DNA of 64,000 bases from Treponema sp. (GCA_017549025.1 JAFYWB010000015.1:100866-164865); one strand, 5' to 3'; positions 52,684-61,542 are shown, numbered from the stretch's first letter. Numbers and translations: made by a program. The notes: generated from the sequence alone by a model not told the origin.

Positions 52684-53070
52684 TTACTTGCAGCCATGTT
52701 CTCCGCAGGAATGGCCTTCTCCGTGATGATGATGGTGGTGGTGGCCACAGCAACCGCCACTATCTCTCAGGTCTCCATTCAGATAGAACATTAGAGCTGC
52801 TTCTGTAGAACCCATCTGGCCACCAATAACCTCTATGCCACCCTGCACCAGAGCGTCACGAGCACCTTGACCAATGCCACCACAGACTACCACCTGAACT
52901 CCCAGCCCAGACAAAAAGTTAAACAAAGCTGAATGACCTTCTCCATTGGTAGAAACAATTTCCCGTGAAATGATTTCTTTTCCCTCAGCCTCTACAATCA
53001 AAAAAGAGGGAGTTTTTCCAAAATGCTGAAAAATCTGTCCATTTTCGTAGGCAATGCCAATCTTTTTCAT
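52684..53070 (-). CDS. NifX/NifB-family Fe-Mo cofactor-like protein with His-rich tail
   Basis: The 128-aa protein begins with the dinitrogenase iron-molybdenum cofactor-biosynthesis fold (KKIGIAYENGQIFQHFGKTP, VQVVVCGGIGQGARDALVQG). It ends in a metal-binding tail, GGCCGHHHHHHHGEGHSCGE, followed by HGCK. No nitrogenase gene is nearby. Stand-alone members are thought to store or move metal clusters; the tail points to Ni, Zn or Fe handling, possibly for the hydrogenase. GGAGG precedes the ATG. It follows mntP by 56 bp in the same direction. Confidence 0.85.
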   Translation of the reverse strand: MKKIGIAYENGQIFQHFGKTPSFLIVEAEGKEIISREIVSTNGEGHSALFNFLSGLGVQVVVCGGIGQGARDALVQGGIEVIGGQMGSTEAALMFYLNGDLRDSGGCCGHHHHHHHGEGHSCGEHGCK

Positions 53071-53126
53071 GTTGTACCTCCAAAAAGTAATGGTATCTCT
53101 ATAAAAAGATACTTATTTTTTCCTTT

Positions 53127-53705
53127 CTAGGCAATTAAGTGAGAAATCAAAATGCGGACTCCAATTCCCACAAGAATGATTCCACCTAAAATTTCAGCCT
53201 TATCGTTCAGCATGGTTCCAAAGCGGCGTCCCACCACAGAGGCAACTGAACACAAAAGGGCGGTAATCAGCCCAATAACCAGTGCCGCAAATAAGATGTT
53301 AGCCTGCACCACCGACAAGCTGATTCCCACCGCCAAGGCATCGATACTGGTAGCAACTCCTTGAACCAGCAGTAGCTTTAGGGTAAGCCGAGAGCCTTCT
53401 ATATCGCAGCCCTCACCTTCAGCCTGCTTCCGAGACTCCAAAGCCTCCATAATCATTCTGATTCCAAGAAAAGTCAGCAAGCCAAAGGCTATCCAGTGAT
53501 CCACCGCCTTAATTTGCTGGTAAAAAAATGAACCACCACCAAAGCCCACCAGTGGCATGAGTGCTTGGAAAAAGCCAAAGGTAAGGGCCATGGACAGAGT
53601 TTCTTTCAGTCCACATTTTTTCAAGCACATTCCGTTGGTAACACTGACCGCAAAGGCATCCATGGCAAGAGCCATAGCCAAAAAAACGAGTTCTCCAAAT
53701 CCCAT
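53127..53705 (-). CDS. mntP: Manganese efflux pump MntP
   Basis: The 192-aa inner-membrane protein has six helices and the paired acidic segments of the MntP (DUF204) family: ALAMDAFAVSVTNGMCLKKC and TSIDALAVGISLSVVQANIL. It exports Mn(II) and protects against metal stress. An AGGA motif precedes the ATG. I looked for a yybP-ykoY Mn riboswitch upstream; the 100-bp leader is too short and has only the neighbouring terminator. Confidence 0.9.
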   Translation of the reverse strand: MGFGELVFLAMALAMDAFAVSVTNGMCLKKCGLKETLSMALTFGFFQALMPLVGFGGGSFFYQQIKAVDHWIAFGLLTFLGIRMIMEALESRKQAEGEGCDIEGSRLTLKLLLVQGVATSIDALAVGISLSVVQANILFAALVIGLITALLCSVASVVGRRFGTMLNDKAEILGGIILVGIGVRILISHLIA

Positions 53706-53747
53706 TCCTGTAAAATCCTATTCACCTAAAATTAGCATTACTGTTTA

Positions 53748-53782
53748 TAAAAAAATGAACCGGCAACAGAATCTGCCGCCGG
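53748..53782 (-). terminator. Terminator of the CBM48 gene
   Basis: On the minus strand CCGGCGGCAG-ATT-CTGTTGCCGG (53782-53760) forms a 10-bp stem with two G-U pairs, followed by seven T. Confidence 0.8.
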
Positions 53783-53808
53783 CTTTAAATGCATTGCCTT
53801 TGTCTTGC

Positions 53809-54117
53809 TTACACAATTACAACACTGTTGTCTGTATTGGAAAAAGGAGCGGGAACGTATTTATCTGCTTCCCAGTCGTTTTCCCAGCGCTTACCATCCA
53901 AAAGATAACGGTACTGGTACTCTCGTCCTGTTGCCAACTTAACCTTGACAGTAAAACTACCATCTTTCTGCTTTTTCATAGGTGTATCTGAACTACTCCA
54001 GCTATTGAAATCACCAGACAACCAGACTTCATTGGCTCCAGCAGCAGCTTCAGCAGATAAAATGAAGGTTACATTACATTCCTTCTGACTTTTCAAATAT
54101 TTTTTGTCGCAAGCCAT
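53809..54117 (-). CDS. Stand-alone glycogen-binding (CBM48/isoamylase N-terminal) protein
   Basis: The roughly 102-aa protein is little more than one CBM48/AMPK-beta-type fold: NVTFILSAEAAAGANEVWLS, GDFNSWSSSDTPMKKQKDGS, then YQYRYLLDGKRWENDWEADK. The conserved W and N residues that bind alpha-glucan are present. The ORF reaches back to 54159, but GGAGGAG sits right before the ATG at 54117 (MACDKKYLKSQ). No enzyme domain is attached. It may bind glycogen or regulate glycogen enzymes; spirochaetes commonly carry such short proteins. Confidence 0.85.
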   Translation of the reverse strand: MACDKKYLKSQKECNVTFILSAEAAAGANEVWLSGDFNSWSSSDTPMKKQKDGSFTVKVKLATGREYQYRYLLDGKRWENDWEADKYVPAPFSNTDNSVVIV

Positions 54118-54181
54118 GTGCTCCTCCGATTCTAAAATAATAAGTGTCAATATATTCATAGTATACTACATTTTAAATATA

Positions 54182-54190
54182 TGGTATAGT
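54182..54190 (+). promoter_or_regulatory. Extended -10 promoter of metK
   Basis: TGGTATAGT (TATAGT at 54185-54190), 47 bp before metK and similar to the box before the chemoreceptor. No SAM riboswitch fold is visible in the short leader. Confidence 0.45.
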
Positions 54191-54237
54191 ACCTATGAAA
54201 TATTTCAAAGTGGCATATTCAGCCCAAGGAGCTCTTT

Positions 54238-55407
54238 ATGAACAAGAATAGATACCTTTTTACCTCAGAATCTGTAGGCGAAGGACACCCCGACAAGCTC
54301 TGTGACCAGATTTCTGATGCTGTTCTGGATGAATGCCTACGCAATGACCCAGAAAGCCACGTAGCATGTGAAACCTTTGCTTCTACCGCCCTTGTTTTGG
54401 TTGGTGGAGAGATTACCACAAACACCTTTGTTGATGTACAACAAACTGCCCGCAATATTGCACGGGAAATCGGATATACCGACTCTGATTTTGGCTTGGA
54501 CTGCGATTCCATGGCCGTTATGAACATGATTCACTCCCAGTCTCCCGACATCAATCAGGGTGTTCAGGGAACAGGCTTGGATGAATACAAGGGCCAGCAG
54601 GGTGCAGGCGACCAGGGAATGATGTTTGGTTTTGCCTGCTCTGAAACACCAGAGCTTATGCCAGCTCCCATTATGTATGCCCACAAGCTTTTGCTTAAAG
54701 CCACCGATTTGCGAAAATCTGGTGCCATCAACTGGTTGCGCCCCGATGCAAAAAGCCAGGTTACCATTGAGTACGAGGGACACAAGCCTGTTCGCATTGA
54801 TACTGTTGTCATTTCTCACCAGCATAATCCAGAGGTAGCCCATGGCACCATCAAGGAAGCCATGATTGAGCAGATTATTAAGCCTGTGCTGGATCCCACC
54901 GGCTTGATTGACAGCAACACCAAGTTCTTTATAAATCCCACTGGTCGCTTTGTAGTAGGAGGACCTTTCGGTGATACTGGTCTTACCGGCCGAAAAATCA
55001 TCGTAGATACCTACGGTGGAATGGGGCGCCATGGTGGTGGAGCCTTCTCTGGAAAAGATCCTTCCAAGGTAGACCGTTCTGCAGCCTACATGGCTCGTTA
55101 CATTGCAAAGCACGTGGTAGCAGCAGGCTTAGCAGAGCGCTGTGAGGTGCAGCTGGCCTACGCCATTGGTGTACCCTTCCCTGTTTCCATCATGGTAGAC
55201 ACCTTTGGAACTGGCAAAGTAGAAGATTTTGCTATTTCCGAGGCTGTAAAAGAAGTATTCGACTGTACTCCCGCCGGCATTATCAAGACACTGGACTTGA
55301 AGAAGCCCGTTTATCAGGCTACTGCTGCCTACGGTCACTTTGGACGCAGCGAATTCAGCTGGGAAAAAACAGACAAGCTGGAAGAGCTGAAAAAGGCAAT
55401 TAAATAA
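54238..55407 (+). CDS. metK: S-adenosylmethionine synthetase
   Basis: Makes SAM from methionine and ATP; SAM feeds the methylases in this window (HsdM, RsmG). The 389-aa protein has all three family signatures: [39 protein letters not shown] and [20 protein letters not shown]. The phosphate-binding loop and metal-binding Asp/Lys positions are intact. AAGGAGC precedes the ATG. It is followed by nth 15 bp later. Confidence 0.97.
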   Translation: MNKNRYLFTSESVGEGHPDKLCDQISDAVLDECLRNDPESHVACETFASTALVLVGGEITTNTFVDVQQTARNIAREIGYTDSDFGLDCDSMAVMNMIHSQSPDINQGVQGTGLDEYKGQQGAGDQGMMFGFACSETPELMPAPIMYAHKLLLKATDLRKSGAINWLRPDAKSQVTIEYEGHKPVRIDTVVISHQHNPEVAHGTIKEAMIEQIIKPVLDPTGLIDSNTKFFINPTGRFVVGGPFGDTGLTGRKIIVDTYGGMGRHGGGAFSGKDPSKVDRSAAYMARYIAKHVVAAGLAERCEVQLAYAIGVPFPVSIMVDTFGTGKVEDFAISEAVKEVFDCTPAGIIKTLDLKKPVYQATAAYGHFGRSEFSWEKTDKLEELKKAIK

Positions 55408-55422
55408 AAGGCCCAAAACAAA

Positions 55423-56157
55423 ATGACCTCACCAAAGGAAAAAGCTTCCAAAGGGGAAAAGAAGCTTGGAGCGGGAGGAACAGCAAAAACCTCCCAGCCC
55501 AAGGTTCACCCCAACGTCCGGCTTTTATCTCCAGAAAGCATTATCCAGATTTTTGATCGATTCAAGCAAGCAAATCCAGCTCCTCAAACGGAATTGTTGG
55601 CTCCCAACGACTTTACATTGCTGGTATCCGTGGTGCTTTCTGCTCAGGCCACCGACAAAAGCGTAAACAAGGCCACAGCCCCCTTGTACCAGGTGGCGGA
55701 CAGTCCTGAAAAAATTCTGGAACTGGGAGAAGCAGGACTTATTAGCTACATCAAATCCATCGGACTATTTCGTTCCAAGGCCCGCCACGTAATGGAGCTC
55801 AGCCAGATACTTGTCCGTGATTTCGGTGGCAAAATCCCTCGTACACGAGAAGACTTGCAGAAATTGCCTGGCGTGGGAAGAAAAACCGCCAACGTGATTT
55901 TGAATGTGGTGTACGGCGAGCCCACTATGCCTGTGGACACTCACCTGCTACGAATCAGTCCACGCATGGGGCTTTCCAACGGAACCACACCAGAAGCCGT
56001 AGAACAAGACCTTATCCGTGTGATTCCCGCTGAATACATGCAGCATGCCCACCACTGGCTCATACTCCACGGTCGCTATATTTGCACCGCTCGCAATCCA
56101 CAATGTACCGACTGTCCCATTGCAGATCTTTGTATGCACAACAACCTTGATTCCTAG
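55423..56157 (+). CDS. nth: Endonuclease III
   Basis: A DNA glycosylase/AP lyase that removes oxidised pyrimidines. The 244-aa protein has the helix-hairpin-helix LQKLPGVGRKTANVILNVVY with the catalytic Lys, the catalytic Asp in MPVDTHLLRI, and a [4Fe-4S] loop CTARNPQCTDCPIADLC (C-x6-C-x2-C-x5-C). A Lys/Gly-rich extension of about 30 residues precedes the usual N-terminus. It is likely cotranscribed with metK and mscS, with short gaps of 15 and 8 bp. Confidence 0.95.
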   Translation: MTSPKEKASKGEKKLGAGGTAKTSQPKVHPNVRLLSPESIIQIFDRFKQANPAPQTELLAPNDFTLLVSVVLSAQATDKSVNKATAPLYQVADSPEKILELGEAGLISYIKSIGLFRSKARHVMELSQILVRDFGGKIPRTREDLQKLPGVGRKTANVILNVVYGEPTMPVDTHLLRISPRMGLSNGTTPEAVEQDLIRVIPAEYMQHAHHWLILHGRYICTARNPQCTDCPIADLCMHNNLDS

Positions 56158-56165
56158 GAGCAACT

Positions 56166-56978
56166 ATGTTGCGAGTTTTTAAAGAATTCTTCACTGCAGA
56201 AATGATTAACAATCTGCTTTCTGCCTTCATCGGCATTGTGGCGTTTGTGTTATTGTATCTGCTCATCAAGAAAATCACCAAAAAGATTCTTACCAAAAAG
56301 GAAAAGTCCCAGATACTCCCCACGGTAATAAGAATTATCCGGTATATCATCTATGTTTTGCTGGTAATTTATATTCTAGGTGTTTTTAAGATTGATATTT
56401 CCGCCCTTTTGGGAGCAGCGGGAATTGTGGGTGTGGCAGTGAGCTTTGCATCCCAGACTTCTCTCAGCAACATTATCAGTGGCTTTTTTATCGTGTCAGA
56501 GCATGCGTTAAAAATCGGAGATTTCATTACGGTAGAAGGAATTTCTGGTACAGTGGACTCCATCGAGCTGCTTTCCGTCAAGATAAAGACTCCCGACGCT
56601 CAAATGGTTCGTATTCCCAACGAAAAGATTTTGAATACAAACCTGCAGAACACCTCCTTTTACCCAATCCGCCGAATCAATGTAACAATTCCGTTGAATC
56701 GCAACACCGACATGGATTACGCATTAGCTATTGCAAAGGAGATTCCGGGAAAATGTCCCAACGTGATTGCAGATCCAGAGCCAATTTTTTATTACGATGG
56801 CTTTAATGAGTACGGCGTCAATCTCGTAATTGGAGTGTGGTTGAACAATGCAGATTTGTTCATTGTCCGTAACCAGCTTCACATTGCAATCAAAAAGAGC
56901 TTTGAAGAAGCCAACATCGAAATTTCCTACCCACGACTGGAATTGCTGACAAAGGCTCCTTCAGAAACACATTCCTAA
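56166..56978 (+). CDS. mscS: MscS-family mechanosensitive ion channel
   Basis: An osmotic safety valve of 270 aa, the length of E. coli MscS. Three hydrophobic helices are followed by the pore-lining segment LLGAAGIVGVAVSFASQTSL and SNIISGFFIV, then the beta domain (KIGDFITVEGISGTVDSIEL, RIPNEKILNTNLQN) and a cytoplasmic alpha-beta cage. AGGAGC precedes the ATG. It is the last gene of the metK-nth-mscS run. Confidence 0.93.
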   Translation: MLRVFKEFFTAEMINNLLSAFIGIVAFVLLYLLIKKITKKILTKKEKSQILPTVIRIIRYIIYVLLVIYILGVFKIDISALLGAAGIVGVAVSFASQTSLSNIISGFFIVSEHALKIGDFITVEGISGTVDSIELLSVKIKTPDAQMVRIPNEKILNTNLQNTSFYPIRRINVTIPLNRNTDMDYALAIAKEIPGKCPNVIADPEPIFYYDGFNEYGVNLVIGVWLNNADLFIVRNQLHIAIKKSFEEANIEISYPRLELLTKAPSETHS

Positions 56979-56995
56979 AGACTCTTCGCAAAATA

Positions 56996-57202
56996 CTAGT
57001 AGTGGGGAGGCCGCCGATTCGGCACATCTCCTTCCAGCTGCTCTGCCATGTCTGCCAGCTTCGTTTTGATATGCTGATTTTCAGCCTTCAACCGCTCCAA
57101 AGCAGTCCCTTGCTCCAGCACCACTTCTTGAAGCTGCTGCACAAAGTCTTCCAAATAAGAGATTTTCATTTCTAAATTGATGATAAGTTGATCTTGGTTC
57201 AC
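56996..57202 (-). CDS. slyX: SlyX-like coiled-coil protein
   Basis: The 68-aa protein is a single coiled coil (LEMKISYLEDFVQQLQEVVL, ALERLKAENQHIKTKLADM) ending in the family hallmark PPHY. The function of SlyX is unknown. The apparent start is GTG at 57202 with no clear ribosome-binding site; ATG at 57169 (MKISYLED) is an alternative but would cut the first heptads. It converges on mscS. Confidence 0.75.
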   Translation of the reverse strand: MNQDQLIINLEMKISYLEDFVQQLQEVVLEQGTALERLKAENQHIKTKLADMAEQLEGDVPNRRPPHY

Positions 57203-57245
57203 GGGATGCAGTATAGCACAGCAACGATAAATGTAAAAGTGATAG

Positions 57246-57323
57246 AATGTCGGGAGAACCCACCGTCGCCTTACGCTTCGCTACGCTCAGAGGGCGGTGC
57301 CGGTAGGTACCCCTCCCGACATT
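57246..57323. repeat. Long stem-loop, GC-rich
   Basis: AATGTCGGGAG (57246-57256) pairs with CTCCCGACATT (57313-57323). Smaller imperfect stems (CACCGTCGCC with GGGCGGTG) lie inside. The 57203-57590 gap holds no gene I can support; it is filled with repeats. Confidence 0.7.
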
Positions 57324-57340
57324 CCCCACTCTTTCGTTCA

Positions 57341-57379
57341 TCGGGCTATACTGTAGTTAGATAGGGCCAGCTACAAAAA
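57341..57379 (+). repeat. 39-bp direct repeat, copy 1
   Basis: TCGGGCTATACTGTAGTTAG and the next 19 bases recur at 57502-57540 with one mismatch (A/G at base 30 of the unit). Unit-to-unit distance is 161 bp. Confidence 0.9.
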
Positions 57380-57395
57380 TATCTTCTTCCGGGGT

Positions 57396-57490
57396 TCTTA
57401 GGGGCAGGAGCCCCTAAGCGGTGCTGGGGAAGGAGGGGGTCTTAGGGGGAGGAAAACCCCGCTTCCGAGTAGAGGGGTTTCCTTCCCCTA
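57396..57490. repeat. Two hairpins between the 39-bp direct repeats
   Basis: TTAGGGGC-AGGA-GCCCCTAA at about 57398-57417, and a longer stem combining TTAGGGGGAGGAAAACCCC (from 57442) with GGGGTTTCCTTCCCCTAA (to 57491). Both stems carry the same TTAGGGG/CCCCTAA ends. Confidence 0.65.
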
Positions 57491-57501
57491 AATAAATAGC
57501 T

Positions 57502-57540
57502 TCGGGCTATACTGTAGTTAGATAGGGCCGGCTACAAAAA
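57502..57540 (+). repeat. 39-bp direct repeat, copy 2
   Basis: Second copy of the unit at 57341-57379, ending next to the hydrogenase operon terminator. Confidence 0.9.
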
Positions 57541-57582
57541 AAAGGTAGAGCCAAAGTGCACTGCACTTCAAACTCTACCCTT
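57536..57582 (-). terminator. Terminator of the hydrogenase operon
   Basis: On the minus strand GGTAGAG...CTCTACC encloses a second stem (GAAGTGCA/TGCACTTT) and is followed by nine T. It lies just after the hydA stop. Confidence 0.85.
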
Positions 57583-57590
57583 TTGGTTAA

Positions 57591-59345
57591 TTATTCTTGT
57601 ACCTCGTAGTTATACAGCTTTCGTTCTGTATAGTGAGTGTGCAACAAGTGGTGGGCTTTTTCTCCACCTGGCTTCTTCAAGAAGGTGTCGTACAACTCGA
57701 TGATGTGAGGATTCTTGTGGCTTACGCGAATCTCACAGTTCTCATCGTCCTGATACAAACCAGCTGCACGCTTGGCACGAATCTCGTCATTGGAACCGTA
57801 GGGCTGACCACCACCGCTTACACATCCACCACGGCAAGCCATTACCTCAATGAAGTGGTAAGGAGGCTCTTTGCCAGCAGCAACAGCTTCACGGATTTCC
57901 TGAACAACCTTATCTACGTTACCCAGCTGGTGAACAACACCCAGACGCAGCTTCTTACCAGCTACCTCTACTTCAAAGCTCTTTACATCATCCAAGCCTC
58001 GAACAGGTGTCAGGTTAACATCAGCCAGCTCTTCTCCTGTTGCAAAGTGGTAAGCACTGCGAACTGCAGCTTCCATTACACCACCAGTAGCACCAAAGAT
58101 GGTTCCTGCTCCAGTGTATCCGCCCAGTGGGTTATCGGCTTCGCTGTCCTCCAAGGAGTGGAAGTCAATTCCAGCCTGACGAATCAAGCGAGCAAACTCA
58201 CGGGTAGTGATAGAAATATCTACGTCGGAATAGCCAGAAGACTTCATGGTTTCATCACGGCGTGATTCATACTTCTTTGCAGTACAAGGCATTACAGAAA
58301 CTGAGCAAACCTTTGCGGGATCCAGTCCCATCTTTTCTGCCCAGTAGGTCTTGGTAATGGCTCCCTGCATCTGCTGGGGGCTCTTTGCAGAAGACAGGTT
58401 AGGCAGCAGATCGTGATAGTTCTTTTCTGCATAGTCAACCCATCCGGGGCAACAGCTGGTGAACATGGGGAAAGGTCCACCGGCAGCCAAGCGATTTACG
58501 AACTCTGTAGCCTCTTCCATGATGGTAAGGTCGGCACCAAAGTTGGTATCGAATACATAGTCGAATCCAATGCGGCGGAGTGCGGTATAAATCTTCTTGG
58601 AAGAGATTTCTCCTGGCTCCAAACCGAATTCCTCGCCAATAGCAACACGTACAGAAGGTGCAATCTGTACAGCTGTAGTGATTTCTGGATCGCAGATTCT
58701 GTCCCACAGCTTGCGGTTGGAGTGGCTGGAAGAAATAGCTCCTGTAGGACAGTGAACGGCACACTGACCACAGCGTACACAGGGGCTGTTTGCCAAGTCA
58801 ACGCCACTAACAGGCCCAATCATGGTCTTATCACCACGACCGGTGTATTCCAGAGCCCATACATTCTGCATCTGCTGACAAGCCTGAACACAGCGACCAC
58901 AGTTGATACACTTGTCACGATCAAGAACAATAGCATCGTTAGAATCATCAATGGGCTGCTGCTTCAGAATCTTATCGAAACGAACGGTGCGCAGACCAAA
59001 ATCAGCAGCAAGGTTCTGCAGCTCACACTTGTTGTTGCGAGAACAGCGCAGACAATCATCGGGGTGATTGGAAAGAATCAATTCCAAAACGGTACGACGA
59101 GCCTGAACAATTGCAGGGTCATGAGTAACAACACTCATTCCCTCAGTTACTGCTGTACAGCAAGCACGAATCATCTTGGAAGTACCAGCAAGACGCACGA
59201 TACAAATACCACAAGAAGCCCATGCTGGAAGGTCAGGGTTATGACACAGGGTTGGAATCTTTATATCAATCTGTCGGGCTGCCTGGAGAATGGTGGTTCC
59301 TTCTTCTACACAGACAGGTTTTCCATTTATTGTTGCATTAACCAT
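57591..59345 (-). CDS. hydA: [FeFe] hydrogenase catalytic subunit (HydA of a bifurcating HydABC)
   Basis: Makes or uses H2 at an H-cluster. The 584-aa protein has an N-terminal plant-type [2Fe-2S] domain (CHNPDLPAWASCGICIV), the His-Cys cluster HPDDCLRCSRNNKCELQ, two ferredoxin clusters (CINCGRCVQACQQMQNVWAL, CVRCGQCAVHCPTGAI), then the H-cluster motifs TSCCPGWVDY, MPCTAKKYESRR and EVMACRGGCVSGGGQPYG. All H-cluster cysteines are present. ATG 59345 follows AAGGAGGTG; a GTG one codon earlier (59348) is less likely. With HydB and HydC it forms the trimer that couples ferredoxin and NADH oxidation to H2 in fermenters. Confidence 0.95.
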   Translation of the reverse strand: MVNATINGKPVCVEEGTTILQAARQIDIKIPTLCHNPDLPAWASCGICIVRLAGTSKMIRACCTAVTEGMSVVTHDPAIVQARRTVLELILSNHPDDCLRCSRNNKCELQNLAADFGLRTVRFDKILKQQPIDDSNDAIVLDRDKCINCGRCVQACQQMQNVWALEYTGRGDKTMIGPVSGVDLANSPCVRCGQCAVHCPTGAISSSHSNRKLWDRICDPEITTAVQIAPSVRVAIGEEFGLEPGEISSKKIYTALRRIGFDYVFDTNFGADLTIMEEATEFVNRLAAGGPFPMFTSCCPGWVDYAEKNYHDLLPNLSSAKSPQQMQGAITKTYWAEKMGLDPAKVCSVSVMPCTAKKYESRRDETMKSSGYSDVDISITTREFARLIRQAGIDFHSLEDSEADNPLGGYTGAGTIFGATGGVMEAAVRSAYHFATGEELADVNLTPVRGLDDVKSFEVEVAGKKLRLGVVHQLGNVDKVVQEIREAVAAGKEPPYHFIEVMACRGGCVSGGGQPYGSNDEIRAKRAAGLYQDDENCEIRVSHKNPHIIELYDTFLKKPGGEKAHHLLHTHYTERKLYNYEVQE

Positions 59346-59357
59346 CACATCACCTCC

Positions 59358-61139
59358 TTATTTCTTGATAATGGCGCTGAACTTACAAGCTGCTTCACAA
59401 GCACCACACTTGATGCACTTGGTCTGGTCAATGGTGTGCTGAGCCTTGCGTTCTCCAGTAATACAGTTGGAAGGACACTGGCGAGCACAAGCGGTACAAC
59501 CAATACACTTGTCGGTAATGATGAACTGAATCAATTTCTTACACTTACCAGCAGCACACTTCTTATCCTTGATGTGCTCAATGTATTCAGCTTCAAATTT
59601 CTTCAGAGTAGAAAGAGCTGGGTTAGGAGCGGACTGTCCCAAGGCACACAAGGAAGACAGCTGCATTGCCTGACCAATATCCTTCAGCTTCTGTAAATCA
59701 TCCATGGTTCCTCGTCCCTGAGAAATCTTGTCCAAGATGGTGTACATCTGGCGAGTACCGATTCGGCAGGGAGAACACTTTCCGCAGGACTCATCCACAC
59801 AGAATTCCATGTAGAACTTAGCTACGTCGATAACACAGTCGTCCTCGTCCATAACAATCATACCACCAGAACCCATCATGGAGCCCAGTCGTGTCAATGC
59901 ACCAAAATCGATTGGTGTATCCAAGTGTTCCTCGGTGATGATACCACCAGAAGGTCCACCAGTCTGAACACCCTTGAACTTCTTTCCGTTCTTGATTCCG
60001 CCACCAATCTCGAAGATGATTTCACGGAGGGTTGTTCCCATGGGAACTTCAACAAGACCAGAGTTATTTACCTTACCAGTCAGGGCGAAAACCTTTGTTC
60101 CCTTGGAGTCAGCAGTACCAATGCTGGCGAACCAGTCGGCACCCTTTGTCAGGATTACAGGAATGTTTGCCCAAGTTTCTACGTTGTTGATGATAGTAGG
60201 ACAGCCCCACAATCCGCTGATAGCTGGGAAGGGTGGCTTAGGAGTAGGCATACCACGAAGACCTTCGATGGAGCGCAGCAAGGCTGTTTCCTCACCACAA
60301 ACGAAGGCACCTGCACCAAGACGAATCTCGATATCAAAGTCAAAGCCTGAACCAAGGATGTCCTTACCCAACAGTCCCAACTCGTGGGCCTGATCCATAG
60401 CAATCTGGAGGCGATCAATAGCCAAAGGATACTCTGCACGGATGTATACAAATCCCTGGTGGGCACCAATGGCTTTACCACAGATAATCATAGCTTCGAT
60501 AACAGAGTGTGGGTCACCTTCGATGGTAGAACGGTCCATGTATGCACCGGGGTCTCCCTCGTCAGCATTACATACAACGTACTTGGTATCTCCAGGAGCC
60601 TTCATAGCAGTTTCCCACTTGATGCCTGTGGGGAATCCAGCACCACCACGACCACGCAAACCAGACTTCTTAACCTCGTTTACGATATCTTCGCCAGACA
60701 TTTCAAACAGGGCCTTTTCCAAAGCCACATATCCGTCACGTCCGATGTATTCGTTAATATCTTCAGGATTGATAAAACCACAGTTTCTCAGAGCAACACG
60801 CATCTGCTTCTGATAGAACTGGATTTCCTGAACTTCCTCACGGCTCTTCTTTTCCTTGTTGTACAGCAGACGAGTTACTTCTCGACCCATGATAATCTGC
60901 TCGGAGATAATTTCACTGGCATCTTCGGGCTTTACTTCAACATAGAAAGAATCTTCGGGAAGAACCTTTACAACAGGTCCCTTCTCACAGAAACCGAAAC
61001 AACCTGTCTTTACAATCTGAACGCTGTCGCCAACGCCCTGCTTTGCTGCTTCTTCCAAAAGCCGCTGATAAATATCGTTGGAACTGCTGGATTCACAAGC
61101 GGTTCCGCCACAAACAAGAATAAAGTGTGTGTAAGACAT
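59358..61139 (-). CDS. hydB: NADH-binding flavoprotein subunit (HydB / NuoF-like)
   Basis: NADH:FMN module of the hydrogenase, 593 aa. It shows a thioredoxin-like [2Fe-2S] N-terminus (CGGTACESSSS, GCFGFCEKGP), the NADH/FMN-binding loops LRGRGGAGFPTGIKWETAMK and NADEGDPGAYMDRSTIEGDP, the [4Fe-4S] motif ESCGKCSPCRIGTRQ, and a C-terminal two-cluster ferredoxin (CIGCTACARQCPSNCITGER, CIKCGACEAACKF). The ORF extends 11 codons upstream; GGAGG before ATG 61139 (MSYTHFILVCGG) sets the start. It lies 12 bp before hydA. Confidence 0.95.
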   Translation of the reverse strand: MSYTHFILVCGGTACESSSSNDIYQRLLEEAAKQGVGDSVQIVKTGCFGFCEKGPVVKVLPEDSFYVEVKPEDASEIISEQIIMGREVTRLLYNKEKKSREEVQEIQFYQKQMRVALRNCGFINPEDINEYIGRDGYVALEKALFEMSGEDIVNEVKKSGLRGRGGAGFPTGIKWETAMKAPGDTKYVVCNADEGDPGAYMDRSTIEGDPHSVIEAMIICGKAIGAHQGFVYIRAEYPLAIDRLQIAMDQAHELGLLGKDILGSGFDFDIEIRLGAGAFVCGEETALLRSIEGLRGMPTPKPPFPAISGLWGCPTIINNVETWANIPVILTKGADWFASIGTADSKGTKVFALTGKVNNSGLVEVPMGTTLREIIFEIGGGIKNGKKFKGVQTGGPSGGIITEEHLDTPIDFGALTRLGSMMGSGGMIVMDEDDCVIDVAKFYMEFCVDESCGKCSPCRIGTRQMYTILDKISQGRGTMDDLQKLKDIGQAMQLSSLCALGQSAPNPALSTLKKFEAEYIEHIKDKKCAAGKCKKLIQFIITDKCIGCTACARQCPSNCITGERKAQHTIDQTKCIKCGACEAACKFSAIIKK

Positions 61140-61155
61140 AGTATCCTCCAGTTCC

Positions 61156-61542
61156 TTATTTAGCAGGTGCAAGACGCTCTACAATGAGATTGTCCAACAG
61201 TTTCTTCTCGATAAGGTGAGTTTGAACAATGTCCTTTGCAACAGCAGGTGTCACCTTTCCATACATTACAGTTTCCATACCGGGAACAACAACTTCTACA
61301 GTAGGCTCATCGGCACAGCGTCCCATACAACCAGACTGACGAACGATTACCTGGGAATCAAGATTCTTGGCTTCTACCTCGTCCAAGAAAGCCTTGAAGG
61401 TATCCTTACCACCAGCGGCGATACCACAAGTTCCCATTCCAACTATAACTTGAATCCCCTTTCCTTCAGGGTCTCTTCTTTGAAGCGTTTTTTTCACCTG
61501 CTCACGTAATTCACGCAAGCCTTCTAACGTCAATTTTGCCAT
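61156..61542 (-). CDS. Small thioredoxin-like [2Fe-2S] ferredoxin of the hydrogenase operon
   Basis: The 128-aa protein has the thioredoxin-like ferredoxin cysteine pattern GMGTCGIAAGG and RQSGCMGRCADEPTVEV. Such a subunit often sits between hydC and hydB in bifurcating hydrogenase loci, sometimes fused to HydB. AGGAG precedes the ATG. It likely serves as an extra electron carrier, although the N-terminal part of HydB already has a similar domain. Cotranscribed with the hyd genes. Confidence 0.88.
   Translation of the reverse strand: MAKLTLEGLRELREQVKKTLQRRDPEGKGIQVIVGMGTCGIAAGGKDTFKAFLDEVEAKNLDSQVIVRQSGCMGRCADEPTVEVVVPGMETVMYGKVTPAVAKDIVQTHLIEKKLLDNLIVERLAPAK

Noticed and set aside
53706..53808. 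yybP-ykoY manganese riboswitch before mntP
   Set aside because: The leader is about 100 bp, contains the neighbouring gene's terminator and shows no second conserved loop.
54160..54237. SAM riboswitch before metK
   Set aside because: The leader after the -10 box is under 50 nt, too short for any SAM aptamer class plus expression platform.
58413..59696. 427-codon plus-strand frame over hydA and hydB
   Set aside because: It lies opposite two enzymes with full cofactor motifs; its Thr/Asn-rich peptide is a typical antisense artefact.
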